A stretch of DNA of 56,836 nt from Aidingimonas lacisalsi. Lineage in GTDB: Bacteria; Pseudomonadota; Gammaproteobacteria; Pseudomonadales; Halomonadaceae. A program made the position numbers and the translations under genes. This document shows positions 23,322-35,412 of the stretch, one piece after another. How positions within the stretch are numbered: position 1 is the stretch's first letter; each line of letters opens with the position of its first letter. The notes beneath the pieces are model-generated. The model was given only the letters and a program-made list of their open reading frames with translations. It searched no databases and was not told where the DNA came from. The stretch spans positions 1 to 56,836 of the forward strand of contig NZ_VRYH01000012.1 of the NCBI RefSeq assembly GCF_008079445.1, read 5' to 3'.

Positions 23322-24953
23322 ATGAAGCACGACACGATGTCACGCGCTGCCTTGGCTTCCAGTCTGGCCCTGTTGATAGTGACACCTGTTCTCGCCCAGA
23401 CCCCGCCCGATGCGGGTCAGGTGCTGCAGCAAAGTCAGGAAAACCGAGTCACGCCGCAGGCGCCGTCCGTTGAGCTCGACCTCGACGGCGAGCCACTCAC
23501 CGAAGGCGATCCGGGGGGTGCCGAGGTGACACTCAAGGCGGTGCGTTTTCGTGGCAACACGGTGTTCGACGACGATCAGCTACGGGCGGCAATCGGCGAG
23601 GCCACCAATCAGCCACAGGACCTGGCCGGCTTGCAGGGTCTTGCCAACCGCATCAGCCGCTTCTATCGCGACCAGGGCTACCCGTTCGCCCGGGCCCTGT
23701 TACCGGAGCAGGACCTGGGGAGTCGCGTTCTCACTATCAAGGTGGTCGAAGGGCGCTATGATCGCGTTCATGCCAGCGGCCCCGAGCCGTTGGCCAGTGA
23801 TGTTCAGCCCTGGTTGGCACCGCTGCAACCCGACACGCTGATTGCCTCCGCGCCGTTGGAGCGCCGATTGCTGCTGCTGGGAGATTTGCCTGGAGTGGAG
23901 GCAACGCCGGTAATGCGCCCCGGCAGCCGCACCGGTACCGGCGAGCTGGAGGTCGAAGTACGGCCTACGCAGCGAGTCACCGGGTTGGTCGGCGCCGATA
24001 ACCACGGCAGCCGCTATTCTGGCGAGTACCGTGGCCGTACCAGCATCAACGTCAACCGCCTGGCTCGGATGGGTGACCAACTCAGCCTGACCGCGTTGTA
24101 TAGCAGCGAAGACACCTGGCTCGGCAACTTGCGCTACGAGTCTCCGATCGGTGTCAGCGGTTTGCGCGGCGCATTGGGCTATGCCCACACCGACTACACG
24201 CTGGGTCAGGGGTTCGAAGGCTACACCGGCACGGCGGATGTCTATTCGGCGGAATTGCGCTATCCCCTGCTGCGTCGCCAGAGTAGCAATCTGTCGATCA
24301 GCGCGCGCTATCAGTACAAGGACCTGGACGATGAGGTCGAGTTCGTCGACTACCTGCGTGCCACTGAAAGTCATGGGTTGCCACTGAGTTTGGAGTTCGA
24401 CACGCGCGATGCCCTGGGTCGCGGGGGCGTCACCTTCGGTGCCTTGACTCTGACCCCAGGCAAGCTGGAGCGCTCGGACCCCGTGATGGCTGATAAAGAC
24501 TACGGCTTCACCAAGGTGAACCTGGATGTGGCGCGCCTGCAGGCGCTGGGCCACGGGGTCGAGCTGTATGGCCGTGTCAACGCACAGTGGGCGGACCGCG
24601 ACGACCTGGACAGCTCGGAAAGCCTCAGCCTCGGCGGTCCCAACGGCGTGCGTGCGTATCCGGTCGGCGAGGGCTCGGGCAGTCGTGGCTGGCTGGCCCA
24701 GTTCGAGTTGCGTTACAACGCGGGCAAGGGCTTCTCGCCTTATGCGTTCTACGACGCCGGACGCACCTCCGACGGCGGTGAGGAGCTGGGCGAGAGCCGT
24801 GAGATCGCCGGTGTTGGCGTCGGGCTGCGTTACCAGGCAGGGGATTTCAACCTGGATATCGCCAGCGCCTGGAAAACGCAGGGAGGCGACGCCCAATCGG
24901 AAGGGCGACAGTGCGATCCGCGGATCTGGGCAAGCCTGGGCTATCGCTTCTAG
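23322..24953 (+). CDS. TpsB outer-membrane transporter (ShlB/FhaC/HecB family)
   Basis: The 543-residue two-partner secretion pore has a signal peptide (SLALLIVTPVLAQ), a POTRA region beginning near residue 66 (VTLKAVRFRGNTVFDDDQLRAAIGE) and a second POTRA, then a beta-barrel. The loop L6 signature VR-G/A-YP is present as VRAYP at 443-447. The C-terminus ends in aromatic Phe (LGYRF), as needed for BAM insertion. It would recognise the TPS domain of the preceding protein. Start: ATG 23322, 22 bp after the tpsA stop, with GGGAAG upstream. Its stop overlaps, tail to tail, the stop of the MFS gene in a CTAG. Confidence 0.92.
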   Translation: MKHDTMSRAALASSLALLIVTPVLAQTPPDAGQVLQQSQENRVTPQAPSVELDLDGEPLTEGDPGGAEVTLKAVRFRGNTVFDDDQLRAAIGEATNQPQDLAGLQGLANRISRFYRDQGYPFARALLPEQDLGSRVLTIKVVEGRYDRVHASGPEPLASDVQPWLAPLQPDTLIASAPLERRLLLLGDLPGVEATPVMRPGSRTGTGELEVEVRPTQRVTGLVGADNHGSRYSGEYRGRTSINVNRLARMGDQLSLTALYSSEDTWLGNLRYESPIGVSGLRGALGYAHTDYTLGQGFEGYTGTADVYSAELRYPLLRRQSSNLSISARYQYKDLDDEVEFVDYLRATESHGLPLSLEFDTRDALGRGGVTFGALTLTPGKLERSDPVMADKDYGFTKVNLDVARLQALGHGVELYGRVNAQWADRDDLDSSESLSLGGPNGVRAYPVGEGSGSRGWLAQFELRYNAGKGFSPYAFYDAGRTSDGGEELGESREIAGVGVGLRYQAGDFNLDIASAWKTQGGDAQSEGRQCDPRIWASLGYRF

Positions 24954-26134
24954 GTGTGTACACCCCTCAGGTTGTTCACGGCAAGGCCCAGCCATGCCCC
25001 CAGTCCGGCGACGGCGAGTCCCAGGGCGGCGAAGAGCATGAAGGTGGTGACATGGCCTTCGGCCTCGACAAGCCAGCCGGCCAGTGGGGAGCCGGCGACC
25101 TGGCCTACCGAGGTGGCGAGCAGCGGCATCACCGGGGCGAAGGAGGGTGCCTCGGTCATGATCTGGGTGCTTCTGACCAGGTGGAAACCGGTCAGAGTCA
25201 TGTAGCCGACGCCGAACAGGGCTGCGGATGACATGGCGAGGGCGAAGTTGCCGGGATCGATGACCAGCAGCGCGAGGCCGGCGGACATTACCATGAGACC
25301 GGCAGCATGGCTCACGGCCGGCCCGAAGCGAGAAATGAGATCACCGGCGCCGGCACCCGCCAGCCCACCGAGACCGACTGCCAGCCACATCCAGGCGGTC
25401 TGGCTCGGCGCGAGCCCTCCGGCGTTGATTACCGCATCGGGGGCGAAGACCCAGTAGGCCGCGCTCACGCCTCCCATACCGATGGCCAGACCGCTTAGCC
25501 GGGCGATGCCGAGCCATTGTGCCCGGCTCACCGGCAGAGTCGCCGGGCGGGGGCGCGATGCTGAGGTGCCTTGGTCATCCCGGGGCAGATAGCAGAGGGC
25601 CGCCAGGGTGGCCAGGGCTGCCAGGACAGCGAATCCGATATACGCATTGCGCCAGGCCTCCGCCCAGATCAGTACGGCGGGCATGGCGAGCGCGATCCCC
25701 AGGCTGGTGCCCGCATTGATGGTGGCGTTGACCCGTCCGCGCAGGACCCAGGACGGCACGACCCGGTGAACCGCCTCGGCCATGACCGGCGATGACAGCC
25801 CGGTGCTGATCCCGCAGATCAGCACGCCGGCGGCCAGCAGCAGTGATGACGGCGCCAGGGCGATCGTCATCAGCCCGAGCCCGGCCAGGCCGGCGGCTGC
25901 CACCCCCGCGCGGTGAACCCCGAGGCGGCGCGTCACCCAGGGGGCGGCCAGAATGGCGAAGACGAAGCTCAGGAAAGGCAGAGCGCCGATCACTCCCGCC
26001 ATGGTGGCGGAGATCGTCAGCTCGTCGCGCATCGCGGGCAGGAAAAGTCCGAACACGAAGCGCGCCAGGCCGTAGGTGATGGCAATGACCCCGCTGCCGA
26101 GGGTCGCCATGCCGAGGGGGGAGAGGGTCTTCAT
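24950..26134 (-). CDS. MFS transporter (small-molecule/drug efflux type)
   Basis: The 394-residue protein has about twelve hydrophobic segments in two halves and the loop motif APWVTRRLGVHR after TM2, as in major facilitator superfamily drug/metabolite exporters. The opening TYGLARFVFGLFLPAMRDE resembles YbfB/YjiJ-like and Bcr-like exporters. The substrate is unknown. It is the second gene of a two-gene operon with the TetR repressor, overlapping it by four bases (ATGA), so expression is likely induced by the ligand of that repressor. Confidence 0.88.
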   Translation of the reverse strand: MKTLSPLGMATLGSGVIAITYGLARFVFGLFLPAMRDELTISATMAGVIGALPFLSFVFAILAAPWVTRRLGVHRAGVAAAGLAGLGLMTIALAPSSLLLAAGVLICGISTGLSSPVMAEAVHRVVPSWVLRGRVNATINAGTSLGIALAMPAVLIWAEAWRNAYIGFAVLAALATLAALCYLPRDDQGTSASRPRPATLPVSRAQWLGIARLSGLAIGMGGVSAAYWVFAPDAVINAGGLAPSQTAWMWLAVGLGGLAGAGAGDLISRFGPAVSHAAGLMVMSAGLALLVIDPGNFALAMSSAALFGVGYMTLTGFHLVRSTQIMTEAPSFAPVMPLLATSVGQVAGSPLAGWLVEAEGHVTTFMLFAALGLAVAGLGAWLGLAVNNLRGVHT

Positions 26135-26697
26135 GGGGTCTCGCTCCGGGCCGCGGAGAGCAGGGCGTCGGCCGCTGCCCGGGTGTCGGCCAGGGCCGTC
26201 TGCGTTCCCAGCAGAGCCACTGCCGTATTGCTGCCTTCCAGCACTAGGAATAGGCGTCGCGCCAGGCCGGGGTCGTTGTTCAGCCCGTCGCGGACCATGG
26301 CGGCTTCCAGACGGGCTAGCAGATCGGTCTTGGCGGCCGTCGCCAGGGCATGGATCTCGGCGCTGTGCTCGGCGAACTCGCCCATCGCCTGGGCCATGAT
26401 GCAGCCATGCTGGCTGTACCGTTCCAGCCAGTGGCCATGCGCATCGACCAGGGCCCGTGTCGCCTGGCCCGGCGATGCGGCGGTCGCCGCCGCATCGAGG
26501 CTGTCAAGAAAGCGTTCATGGCGGGTCTTCAGAACGGCCGCTACCAGGGCCTCCTTGGAAGCGAAGTGGTTGTAGAGCGTCATGCGCACCACGCCGGCGG
26601 CCGCCACGATGCGGTCGATGCCAGTGGCGTGGAAGCCCTGTTCATAGAAGAGGCGCTCGGCCGTGGCGAGCAACTGGTCGCGCTTGGAAGCTGGCAT
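26131..26697 (-). CDS. TetR-family repressor of the MFS exporter
   Basis: The 188-residue protein has the TetR N-terminal helix-turn-helix (LLATAERLFYEQGFHATGIDRIVAAAGVVRMTLYNHFASKEALVAAVL) and a ligand-binding C-terminal domain (SQHGCIMAQAMGEFAEHSAEIHALA) of the type seen in regulators of efflux. It is the first gene of the unit with the MFS gene and overlaps it by four bases. An inverted repeat covering the -10 region upstream fits autorepression. Confidence 0.92.
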   Translation of the reverse strand: MPASKRDQLLATAERLFYEQGFHATGIDRIVAAAGVVRMTLYNHFASKEALVAAVLKTRHERFLDSLDAAATAASPGQATRALVDAHGHWLERYSQHGCIMAQAMGEFAEHSAEIHALATAAKTDLLARLEAAMVRDGLNNDPGLARRLFLVLEGSNTAVALLGTQTALADTRAAADALLSAARSETP

Positions 26698-26713
26698 CGA
26701 ATGTCATTCCTAT

Positions 26714-26753
26714 ATAGACCGATCTATCTAAAATCAGACCTATATAAATACAA
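26714..26753 (-). promoter_or_regulatory. Promoter and TetR-type operator
   Basis: On the minus strand, a -35-like TTGTAT (complement of 26748-26753) and -10-like TAGATA (complement of 26725-26730) are 17 bases apart. The inverted repeat ATAGA-N4-TCTAT (26714-26727) overlaps the -10 and lies 17 bases from the TetR start, a good position for steric repression. Confidence 0.55.
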
Positions 26754-26937
26754 GGCACCCGACGGTGTCAAACGACGCTGCAGAGAAGGATATTTCGTAG
26801 TCGGTGTCGAGAACGTCCCCCACAAAAGTGCGTTAAGCCTTCAGGGTTGGATAATAGTACCTATCACGATGATTCTGGCCAGTGTATATCATTCCTATGT
26901 GGCACTACTGTCTCTGGTGGGCGATGCGTTCTCATGA

Positions 26938-28194
26938 CTACGGCGATTCCGTAAACGACTCCAGCGCGAACGGGTTCAAAAACTGCCTGCCCCACAGGAA
27001 GTCGCGATCAACCGGACTCAGGTCGGCCTCATCACACACGGCGCCCCACTGTTCACGGATCGTGGTGAGTTGGTGGTCGATGATCTCTCTGGCGTGAGCA
27101 TGGCTGAGCCCGAGCCGATCCGCGGCTGTCAGACAGTGGACGAGCTGGCTGCGGCGCTCCTGGTCGTGCAGCAACATGCCCTGGGTGGCTTCGCCACCGG
27201 TTCGAGATTGTGGGCAAATGTCATAAGCCGGCGTCAGTCGATAGGTTTCGCCATCCCAGAAGGCGGCATGGTTGCGCGCGTGGTCGTCGGTGTTACCGCA
27301 CAACACATTGAAGACGATGCGTCCAAACAGTTCACGTAGCGTTTGCCCAGGCTGGTCGAATGCTGCCCGGATACGATGGGCAAGATCCTCATAGCTGGCA
27401 TAGCGAGCCGTCATCTCATCCAGGCCCAGCAGAGTGAGTGCCGAGAGCACGATCCGCCGACACCAGCCGTCAGCGGTCCTCATCCTGTCGAAGCGTTCCA
27501 CCAGCAGTACGTCCTTGCCCAGCGAACGGGTCATCTCGACGGGAGCGACATCGAGTCCCACTAGCCTGGCGAGCCGCATGGCAACGAATTCTGCCTTCAC
27601 CACACTGTAGAGGTCGGTACTGGAAGAGAATTTCGCCACCAGCTTACGGTCCCGATCATTCAATAAGGCCTTGGGACGGGCGCCGCCGATGCTGCTGCCG
27701 TGTTGAATGGCCTGGTCCAGAGCCAAGGGCAGTGGCTTCCCTGCTTCCACATACTCCGACGCTTCCTGCAATTCCGCCAGGGAGGTGTCCTGATGCTCAC
27801 GTGGTCGGTAGTCGGTGGGAGAGAGCTGGAAATCAAGTGCACCGATCCGGTCCGACCCGGATTCCAGCAGATAGACCATCTCGTTGAAGTCAACCTCATC
27901 GGCGCCATCGCCCGTCTTGTTCGTCAGCCGGTTGATGATGACGCGGCGTCCCCACGCATCAGGAGAGGCGTCGCGCAGGCATGAGGGCAGTTTGCCATCT
28001 GCCTGTTCCTGGCTGCCGGGTCGGAGAGGAAGCTCGCCGGGATACAGGCTGATCGCGTCTTCACGCGCCAGATAGCGGCGGCCATAGGCAAAGCGGTAAC
28101 GTTCCTGATCGTCGCGTTCCACGAGGCCGGCCACCACCGGAGATGTCTGGCCAGGCAGCCAGACCCAGACGTAGGCGCGTTGGCTAGAAATCAT
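26938..28194 (-). CDS. hipA: HipA-family serine/threonine kinase toxin
   Basis: The 418-residue protein has the HipA layout: an N-terminal couple domain (about 5-110) and a kinase domain. Visible motifs are SSIGGARPK (167-175, P-loop-like), the Lys of LVAKFS (188), the catalytic NTDDH with Asp303, and the Mg-binding Asp325 in AYDICP. HipA in E. coli phosphorylates glutamyl-tRNA synthetase and causes persistence. The target here is unknown. The gene overlaps the HipB-like gene by 11 bases. It is full length with no loss of key residues visible. Confidence 0.92.
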   Translation of the reverse strand: MISSQRAYVWVWLPGQTSPVVAGLVERDDQERYRFAYGRRYLAREDAISLYPGELPLRPGSQEQADGKLPSCLRDASPDAWGRRVIINRLTNKTGDGADEVDFNEMVYLLESGSDRIGALDFQLSPTDYRPREHQDTSLAELQEASEYVEAGKPLPLALDQAIQHGSSIGGARPKALLNDRDRKLVAKFSSSTDLYSVVKAEFVAMRLARLVGLDVAPVEMTRSLGKDVLLVERFDRMRTADGWCRRIVLSALTLLGLDEMTARYASYEDLAHRIRAAFDQPGQTLRELFGRIVFNVLCGNTDDHARNHAAFWDGETYRLTPAYDICPQSRTGGEATQGMLLHDQERRSQLVHCLTAADRLGLSHAHAREIIDHQLTTIREQWGAVCDEADLSPVDRDFLWGRQFLNPFALESFTESP

Positions 28195-28522
28195 CGTCGA
28201 TAGGCTCTTGTGGATGACGGTGAACGCGTTTGGGCAACAGCGTCAGCCTTTCCAACTGAGTATCGTGCTCACGCCGCAGGCTATCGATGTCGTCGGTGAA
28301 AAGCGATACACCAACCAGTGCAGCCGCTTCGAAGTAGGTGCCGATGGCCACCCGGGGAGAACCCTTGGCGACCTGCCGCATCGTGACCACGCCGACGCCG
28401 ACCCGCTCGGCGAGTTCGTTTCGGGTCCAGCCCTTGCGTAACCGCCCCTCCTCGATCAATCCGGCGAACAGGCGCAGCGAAAGGGAGGCTTGGGGACTGA
28501 AGGTGACGTGTCTCGTTTTCAT
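28184..28522 (-). CDS. hipB: HipB-like helix-turn-helix antitoxin
   Basis: The 112-residue protein has an Xre-type helix-turn-helix (GLIEEGRLRKGWTRNELAERVGVGVVTMRQVAKGSPRVAIGTYFEAAALVGV) at about 20-75. It lies directly upstream of hipA with an 11 base overlap, as expected for an antitoxin that binds and represses the operon. The C-terminal tail is charged and could contact HipA. TATCG-type repeats sit in front of its start. Confidence 0.9.
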   Translation of the reverse strand: MKTRHVTFSPQASLSLRLFAGLIEEGRLRKGWTRNELAERVGVGVVTMRQVAKGSPRVAIGTYFEAAALVGVSLFTDDIDSLRREHDTQLERLTLLPKRVHRHPQEPIDDDF

Positions 28523-28524
28523 GC

Positions 28525-28559
28525 CGATAGTATAGTATCGTTTTTTTCGGTTATCGATA
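28525..28559 (-). promoter_or_regulatory. HipB-type operator repeats
   Basis: Just upstream of the hipB start are CGATA-N6-TATCG (28525-28540) and the palindrome TATCGATA (28552-28559). E. coli HipB binds TATCC-N8-GGATA sites, so the TATCG half-sites are likely operators for this family member. The AT-rich spacer could hold the promoter. Confidence 0.5.
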
Positions 28560-28634
28560 TTTTAATGTCACTATCGTTTGCTCAGTACCCGCCGCTGCCG
28601 TTTCCACAATGCATTAGGCCCGATGCGCCGGACG

Positions 28635-29291
28635 TCAGCGCTTCACGAGACCTTCGGCCAGCGCCTCGCCGAGGTGGTCGACGGCCAAGGCCAGCTTCTC
28701 GTCGATGACGTGGAGGTATTCCGTCCAGTCGTCGACGTGGTGCAGCTCCGCCTTGCCGTCCGAAATGCCGCGCAGCACGACCAGCGGCACGTCGAAACGC
28801 GTGCAGGCGCGCAGGCAGGCGTAGCTCTCCATGTCCACCATGTCGGCGGCGATGGCGTCATAGGCCGCGCCCGAGACGATATTGGCGCCGGTCGACAGTG
28901 TGGCCTCGCGAATGCCGGGAATGCGCAAGGGCAGGGGGAGGGTGGCCGGCAGGTCGAGAAAGGGAATGACGCCCGGCTCGAAGCCTAGCGGCGAAGCGTC
29001 CATATCGCGGTAAGCAACCGAAGTCGCCTGATAGATCTCGGTCTGTTCGAGCACCGGGCTGCCCGCCGAGCCCAGCGACACCACCAGGTCCGGCAGCCGC
29101 TCGCGCGCCTCCAGCTCGGCCAGCACGGCGGTGAGCGCCACCGCCGCCTCGACCGGCCCCACGCCGGTCATGAAGGGAACGAAACGCTCCCTGAGGTGCG
29201 GGCCGTATTCGGCGTCCGCCGCCATCGCGAAGAGCACGGAGCGGCCGCCCAGATCCGTCAGCGGTGCCGGTGCGCGTGGTGTCTGGTTCAT
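28635..29291 (-). CDS. 5'-methylthioadenosine/S-adenosylhomocysteine nucleosidase-like protein
   Basis: The 218-residue protein shows the purine nucleoside phosphorylase/MTAN fold with the nucleosidase signature DMESYA (Glu155) and RGISDGK (Asp178), residues used for ribose binding and catalysis in MTAN. It would cleave MTA or SAH into adenine and the sugar thioether, relieving inhibition of methyltransferases. It is on the acnA strand, 90 bp downstream of acnA, with a hairpin between, so it could be co-transcribed with the acnA operon or be independent. Confidence 0.85.
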   Translation of the reverse strand: MNQTPRAPAPLTDLGGRSVLFAMAADAEYGPHLRERFVPFMTGVGPVEAAVALTAVLAELEARERLPDLVVSLGSAGSPVLEQTEIYQATSVAYRDMDASPLGFEPGVIPFLDLPATLPLPLRIPGIREATLSTGANIVSGAAYDAIAADMVDMESYACLRACTRFDVPLVVLRGISDGKAELHHVDDWTEYLHVIDEKLALAVDHLGEALAEGLVKR

Positions 29292-29308
29292 CCCGAGAGT
29301 CTCCCACA

Positions 29309-29333
29309 GCCCATGATCGCCACTATCATGGCG
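29309..29333 (-). terminator. Hairpin between acnA and the nucleosidase gene
   Basis: CCATGAT (29311-29317) and ATCATGG (29325-29331) form a seven-base stem with a seven-base loop, flanked by more GC pairs. It has no U-run, so it may be a weak terminator or an mRNA stabiliser instead of an intrinsic terminator. Confidence 0.35.
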
Positions 29334-29381
29334 GGCGGGGGCGTTGGTGCCAAGGGGGCGGCGGCCCTCAGGTCGCCGCGC

Positions 29382-32126
<2,745 letters not shown>

Positions 32127-32202
32127 GGTGTCTCCTTTCGTTGCGCGGGCCGCCGACACGCATGGTCGTCGGCCCGCGGTGGACGTGCATGACAGGACTG
32201 AT

Positions 32203-34152
32203 TCAGCCGAACAGCCAGGGATCGATCAGTCCGCTCGGGTAGGTCAGAGTCAGGAATTCGGCCATGCCCACCAGGAAGGCCGTGACGCCAAACGCCATGA
32301 CGGCCGCCACCCAAGGCTTGAGACGCGCGATGGCCAACAGGAAAACGAGGCAGAACAGCGTCGCCGCAGTGATAAAGCCCAGTAGCTGCATGGCACCCAC
32401 CAGAGCAAAGAATCCTACTAGCCAGAGCCCCTGCAGGCCGATGGCTTGATGCTCCCACTGGGGACGATGCATCAGGCAACGAGCGATCTCCATGAGGCAG
32501 GAAACGGCGAGGATTGCGATGGCCAGTCGGGGCATGATGCCGCCTATCAAGGTCAGGTCGGCCACATCGAGCCAGGCAACGATTGCCGTCCCCAGCAAGG
32601 CGGCGAAAAGTACCACGTCGATGACGCCCAGAGTGGAAGGTTCGGTGCGGTCCGTGGAAGCGGCGCCGACCGACGAGGCCTGTCGACGCTTGATCCACAG
32701 CGAACGCAGCAAGGGAATGAAGAGAGCCGCAAGGATCAGGGAGCCGATGATCAACACGCCAGGACGCATGAAGGCATCCGCGCCCTGGAACTGCACCGCC
32801 TGGTAGAAGTAGCCCTCCGCTCCCGGCGCCAGCACGAAACCGATAAGAAAAGCAGGGCGAGACCAATTCGCCTGCTTGAACAGGACGCCCAAGATACCCA
32901 CCGCTCCGAGGGCGATCAGGTCACCCGTGGAACGCGTGGCCTGGAAAGCGGCGAACATGATCAACACCGTGATCAGAGGCGCCAGCGTGGCGAAGGGGAC
33001 TCGGGTCAGGCCGGCAACGGGGCGTGCCAGAACCAGGCAGAGCGCGGCCCCCAGGATGTTGGCCAGGGCCAGCGACCAGATGATGGTGTAGGTCAGGTCG
33101 AGGTGAGTCTCGATCATGCCAACGCCGGGCTGCAGCCCAAGCAACAAGAGACCACCCAGGAACACCGCAGCCGTGCCCGAGCCGGGTACGCCGAACAGCA
33201 GAGTCGGCACCATGGCCCCGCAAGCGCAGGCATTGTTGGCAGATTCAGGGGCGATCACCCCGCGAATATCTCCCTTGCCAAATTCGGACTTGTCCTTGGC
33301 GCTTTGCACCGCATGGCCGTAGGTGAGCCAATCGACCACCGAGCCGGCCAGGCCAGGGATGGTGCCGATCAGGCTTCCGATGGCAGCGCAACGCGCGACG
33401 AGGCCTCGTTGCTCACGAACATCTCGAATGCCTTGCCGCCAGCCTTCGCCGAGTTTACAAGGCTCCTCGGCGATCGAACCGCGTTTAACGAGTAGGTCGA
33501 CGATCTCCGGGAGAGCGAAGATCCCGAGACCCACCACCACCAACGGCAAGCCATCGTAGAGATAGTCGAGCCCGAAGTTCATGCGAAATTCACCGGTGGC
33601 CGGCGCCATGCCGATGGCACCCACCAGCAGGCCCAGGCCACAGGCGGCTAGCCCCTTGAAGAGATCGCGTCCGGAAAGTACGGCCACCATCGAAAGGCCT
33701 AGCAAGGTCAACATGAACAACTCGGAGGAAGAGAACGACAACACCAGCGGGCGGGCGATCAAGATAAAGCCGGTCAAGATGACGGCACCGATGAGGCCCC
33801 CGATCATCGACGACAGAAAGGCACTGGACAGCGCACGTGCCGCTTGGCCGCGCTTGGCCAGCGAGAAGCCATCGATGACGGTCGCCTGGGAAGCGCTGGA
33901 GCCTGGGATACCCAGCAGCACGGAGGCAAAAGTATCACCGGTGGGAATCACGGCGACCAGGCCCATCAGCATGCCAAGGGCCACGGTCGGTTCCATACCG
34001 TAGAGGAAGGGCAGCAGCAGCGACATGCCGGCGATGCCCCCGAGGCCGGGGATGATGCCGACCACGAGGCCGACCAGCACGCCCAGCACCATGAAGAGCA
34101 GATGGGACAGGGTGAAGAGCTGCCCCAGGCTGGAGAGAAGAATATCGAGCAT
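32203..34152 (-). CDS. tctA: Tripartite tricarboxylate transporter permease, TctA-TctB fusion
   Basis: The 649-residue membrane protein combines a TctA permease (about residues 1-500; [72 protein letters not shown]) with a C-terminal extension of about 150 residues and four hydrophobic segments. The extension is the usual size and character of the small subunit TctB. A separate tctB is absent, so the fusion replaces it. TctA/B/C systems take up citrate or other di- and tricarboxylates using a cation gradient. The receptor gene tctC lies 77 bp upstream. Confidence 0.88.
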   Translation of the reverse strand: MLDILLSSLGQLFTLSHLLFMVLGVLVGLVVGIIPGLGGIAGMSLLLPFLYGMEPTVALGMLMGLVAVIPTGDTFASVLLGIPGSSASQATVIDGFSLAKRGQAARALSSAFLSSMIGGLIGAVILTGFILIARPLVLSFSSSELFMLTLLGLSMVAVLSGRDLFKGLAACGLGLLVGAIGMAPATGEFRMNFGLDYLYDGLPLVVVGLGIFALPEIVDLLVKRGSIAEEPCKLGEGWRQGIRDVREQRGLVARCAAIGSLIGTIPGLAGSVVDWLTYGHAVQSAKDKSEFGKGDIRGVIAPESANNACACGAMVPTLLFGVPGSGTAAVFLGGLLLLGLQPGVGMIETHLDLTYTIIWSLALANILGAALCLVLARPVAGLTRVPFATLAPLITVLIMFAAFQATRSTGDLIALGAVGILGVLFKQANWSRPAFLIGFVLAPGAEGYFYQAVQFQGADAFMRPGVLIIGSLILAALFIPLLRSLWIKRRQASSVGAASTDRTEPSTLGVIDVVLFAALLGTAIVAWLDVADLTLIGGIMPRLAIAILAVSCLMEIARCLMHRPQWEHQAIGLQGLWLVGFFALVGAMQLLGFITAATLFCLVFLLAIARLKPWVAAVMAFGVTAFLVGMAEFLTLTYPSGLIDPWLFG

Positions 34153-34229
34153 GGCGTATGGCTCATATATTGTGTGATCAGGAGGAGCCGGGGCTGCCGA
34201 CCCAGCGGGCCGGCGTATTCCACTATTTA

Positions 34230-35348
34230 TTAGATCTTGGCTCCGTGCTCCGACTGCAACCAGTCGGCCAGCCAGTCGCGAGTGGCATCGTTAATGGACA
34301 TGGCATCATCAAGGTGGCGCTGGACGGTTTCGCCGATAACCGGTGTGTAAGGCCCCAGTTGGGCGTCGGCCGCTTCCTTGAATGCTTCGGTGTCCACGAA
34401 GTCACGGGCCGCCTGGCGATAGGTGTCGATCAGGGCTTGCGGGGTGTCCTTGGGGACCATGATCAACTTCTGCAGGGCATAGCCGGAGGCAAAGAACTTG
34501 CGGAACGCCTCATACTCTTTGCCCGATGGTGCCTCGCCATGCCGCGCTTGGTAGACCTCGTTGAAAGTGGGCAAATCCGGGAAAGCCGGGTCACGCACGA
34601 TCTTGCCTTCGTCGTTCAGCACCCCAAGCGAGAAGAGCGGCACTGCCTTGCCAGCCTCCACCAGCGGCTCGACGTTGCTCAGATAAGCAGAGGTTGTCTG
34701 GAAGTCGATATCGGCTTCACCACGCTCGAACGCCAGGCGACCCTCGCCCCGACTGCGCATGCCGAACACGGCTTGCACGTCGGCGCCCAACATGTCCAGG
34801 GCGATCAACACCGGAAGTTCGACGCCTGTGGGATTCTGCGCTGCCAATTTGACCGGCTGCTCCAGCAGGGCATCCAACGCTGTGTCGGCCGACTCACCAA
34901 GACTGGGCTGGGCATAGACCACTCCGCCTGTCGGCGTGGCCAGAATAGGCGTCCAATCGCTGTAGTCATAGCGAACGCGAGGGTCGTCGAGCATGACCGG
35001 ATACTGTGTCGAGGCCGAGGTGCCTAACCAGTCACTACCATCCGACTTGGCACGCACGGCGAACAGATTGGCACCATTGATGGAGCCGCCACCGGGTACG
35101 TTATCGATCATGAGGGTCGGCTCTCCCGACAGAGACTCGCTGAGCCAGGGCGAAAAGAATCGCGCCCAAACGTCTGTCCCCCCACCGACACCAAAGGGAA
35201 TGGTCCACTTGATATTACCGGGCACCTCGACGTCTTGAGCCTGGACAGAGGTCGTTAAGCCCAGTCCGGTGATCGCAAGCCCGAGCAGCGCGGCTTTCTT
35301 GAGTCTTCCGAGCGTGGGTTTAGAAGTTGCAGTCTTGTTGATCATCAT
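34230..35348 (-). CDS. tctC: Tripartite tricarboxylate transporter receptor (TctC/Bug family)
   Basis: The 372-residue periplasmic receptor has a signal peptide (LLGLAITGLGLTTSVQAQ) and the Bug-fold opening W-TIPFGVGGGTDVWARFF with NVPGGGSINGAN, where the ligand carboxylates are bound. It would pass a tricarboxylate to the TctA-TctB permease. Start: ATG 35348 with AGGAG seven bases upstream; the next codon is also Met. It is placed between prpF and tctAB in one operon. Confidence 0.92.
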   Translation of the reverse strand: MMINKTATSKPTLGRLKKAALLGLAITGLGLTTSVQAQDVEVPGNIKWTIPFGVGGGTDVWARFFSPWLSESLSGEPTLMIDNVPGGGSINGANLFAVRAKSDGSDWLGTSASTQYPVMLDDPRVRYDYSDWTPILATPTGGVVYAQPSLGESADTALDALLEQPVKLAAQNPTGVELPVLIALDMLGADVQAVFGMRSRGEGRLAFERGEADIDFQTTSAYLSNVEPLVEAGKAVPLFSLGVLNDEGKIVRDPAFPDLPTFNEVYQARHGEAPSGKEYEAFRKFFASGYALQKLIMVPKDTPQALIDTYRQAARDFVDTEAFKEAADAQLGPYTPVIGETVQRHLDDAMSINDATRDWLADWLQSEHGAKI

Positions 35349-35412
35349 GATATTTCTCCTGGCGTGTTGTCGTTGTCATGGTGGTTGACGAGGGTCCTGT
35401 TGATGGGAGAGC

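Noticed and set aside
32446-33495. A 349-residue plus-strand frame opposite tctA
   Set aside because: Its composition is His/Gln/Arg-rich, as expected from the complement of a membrane protein gene; no domain.
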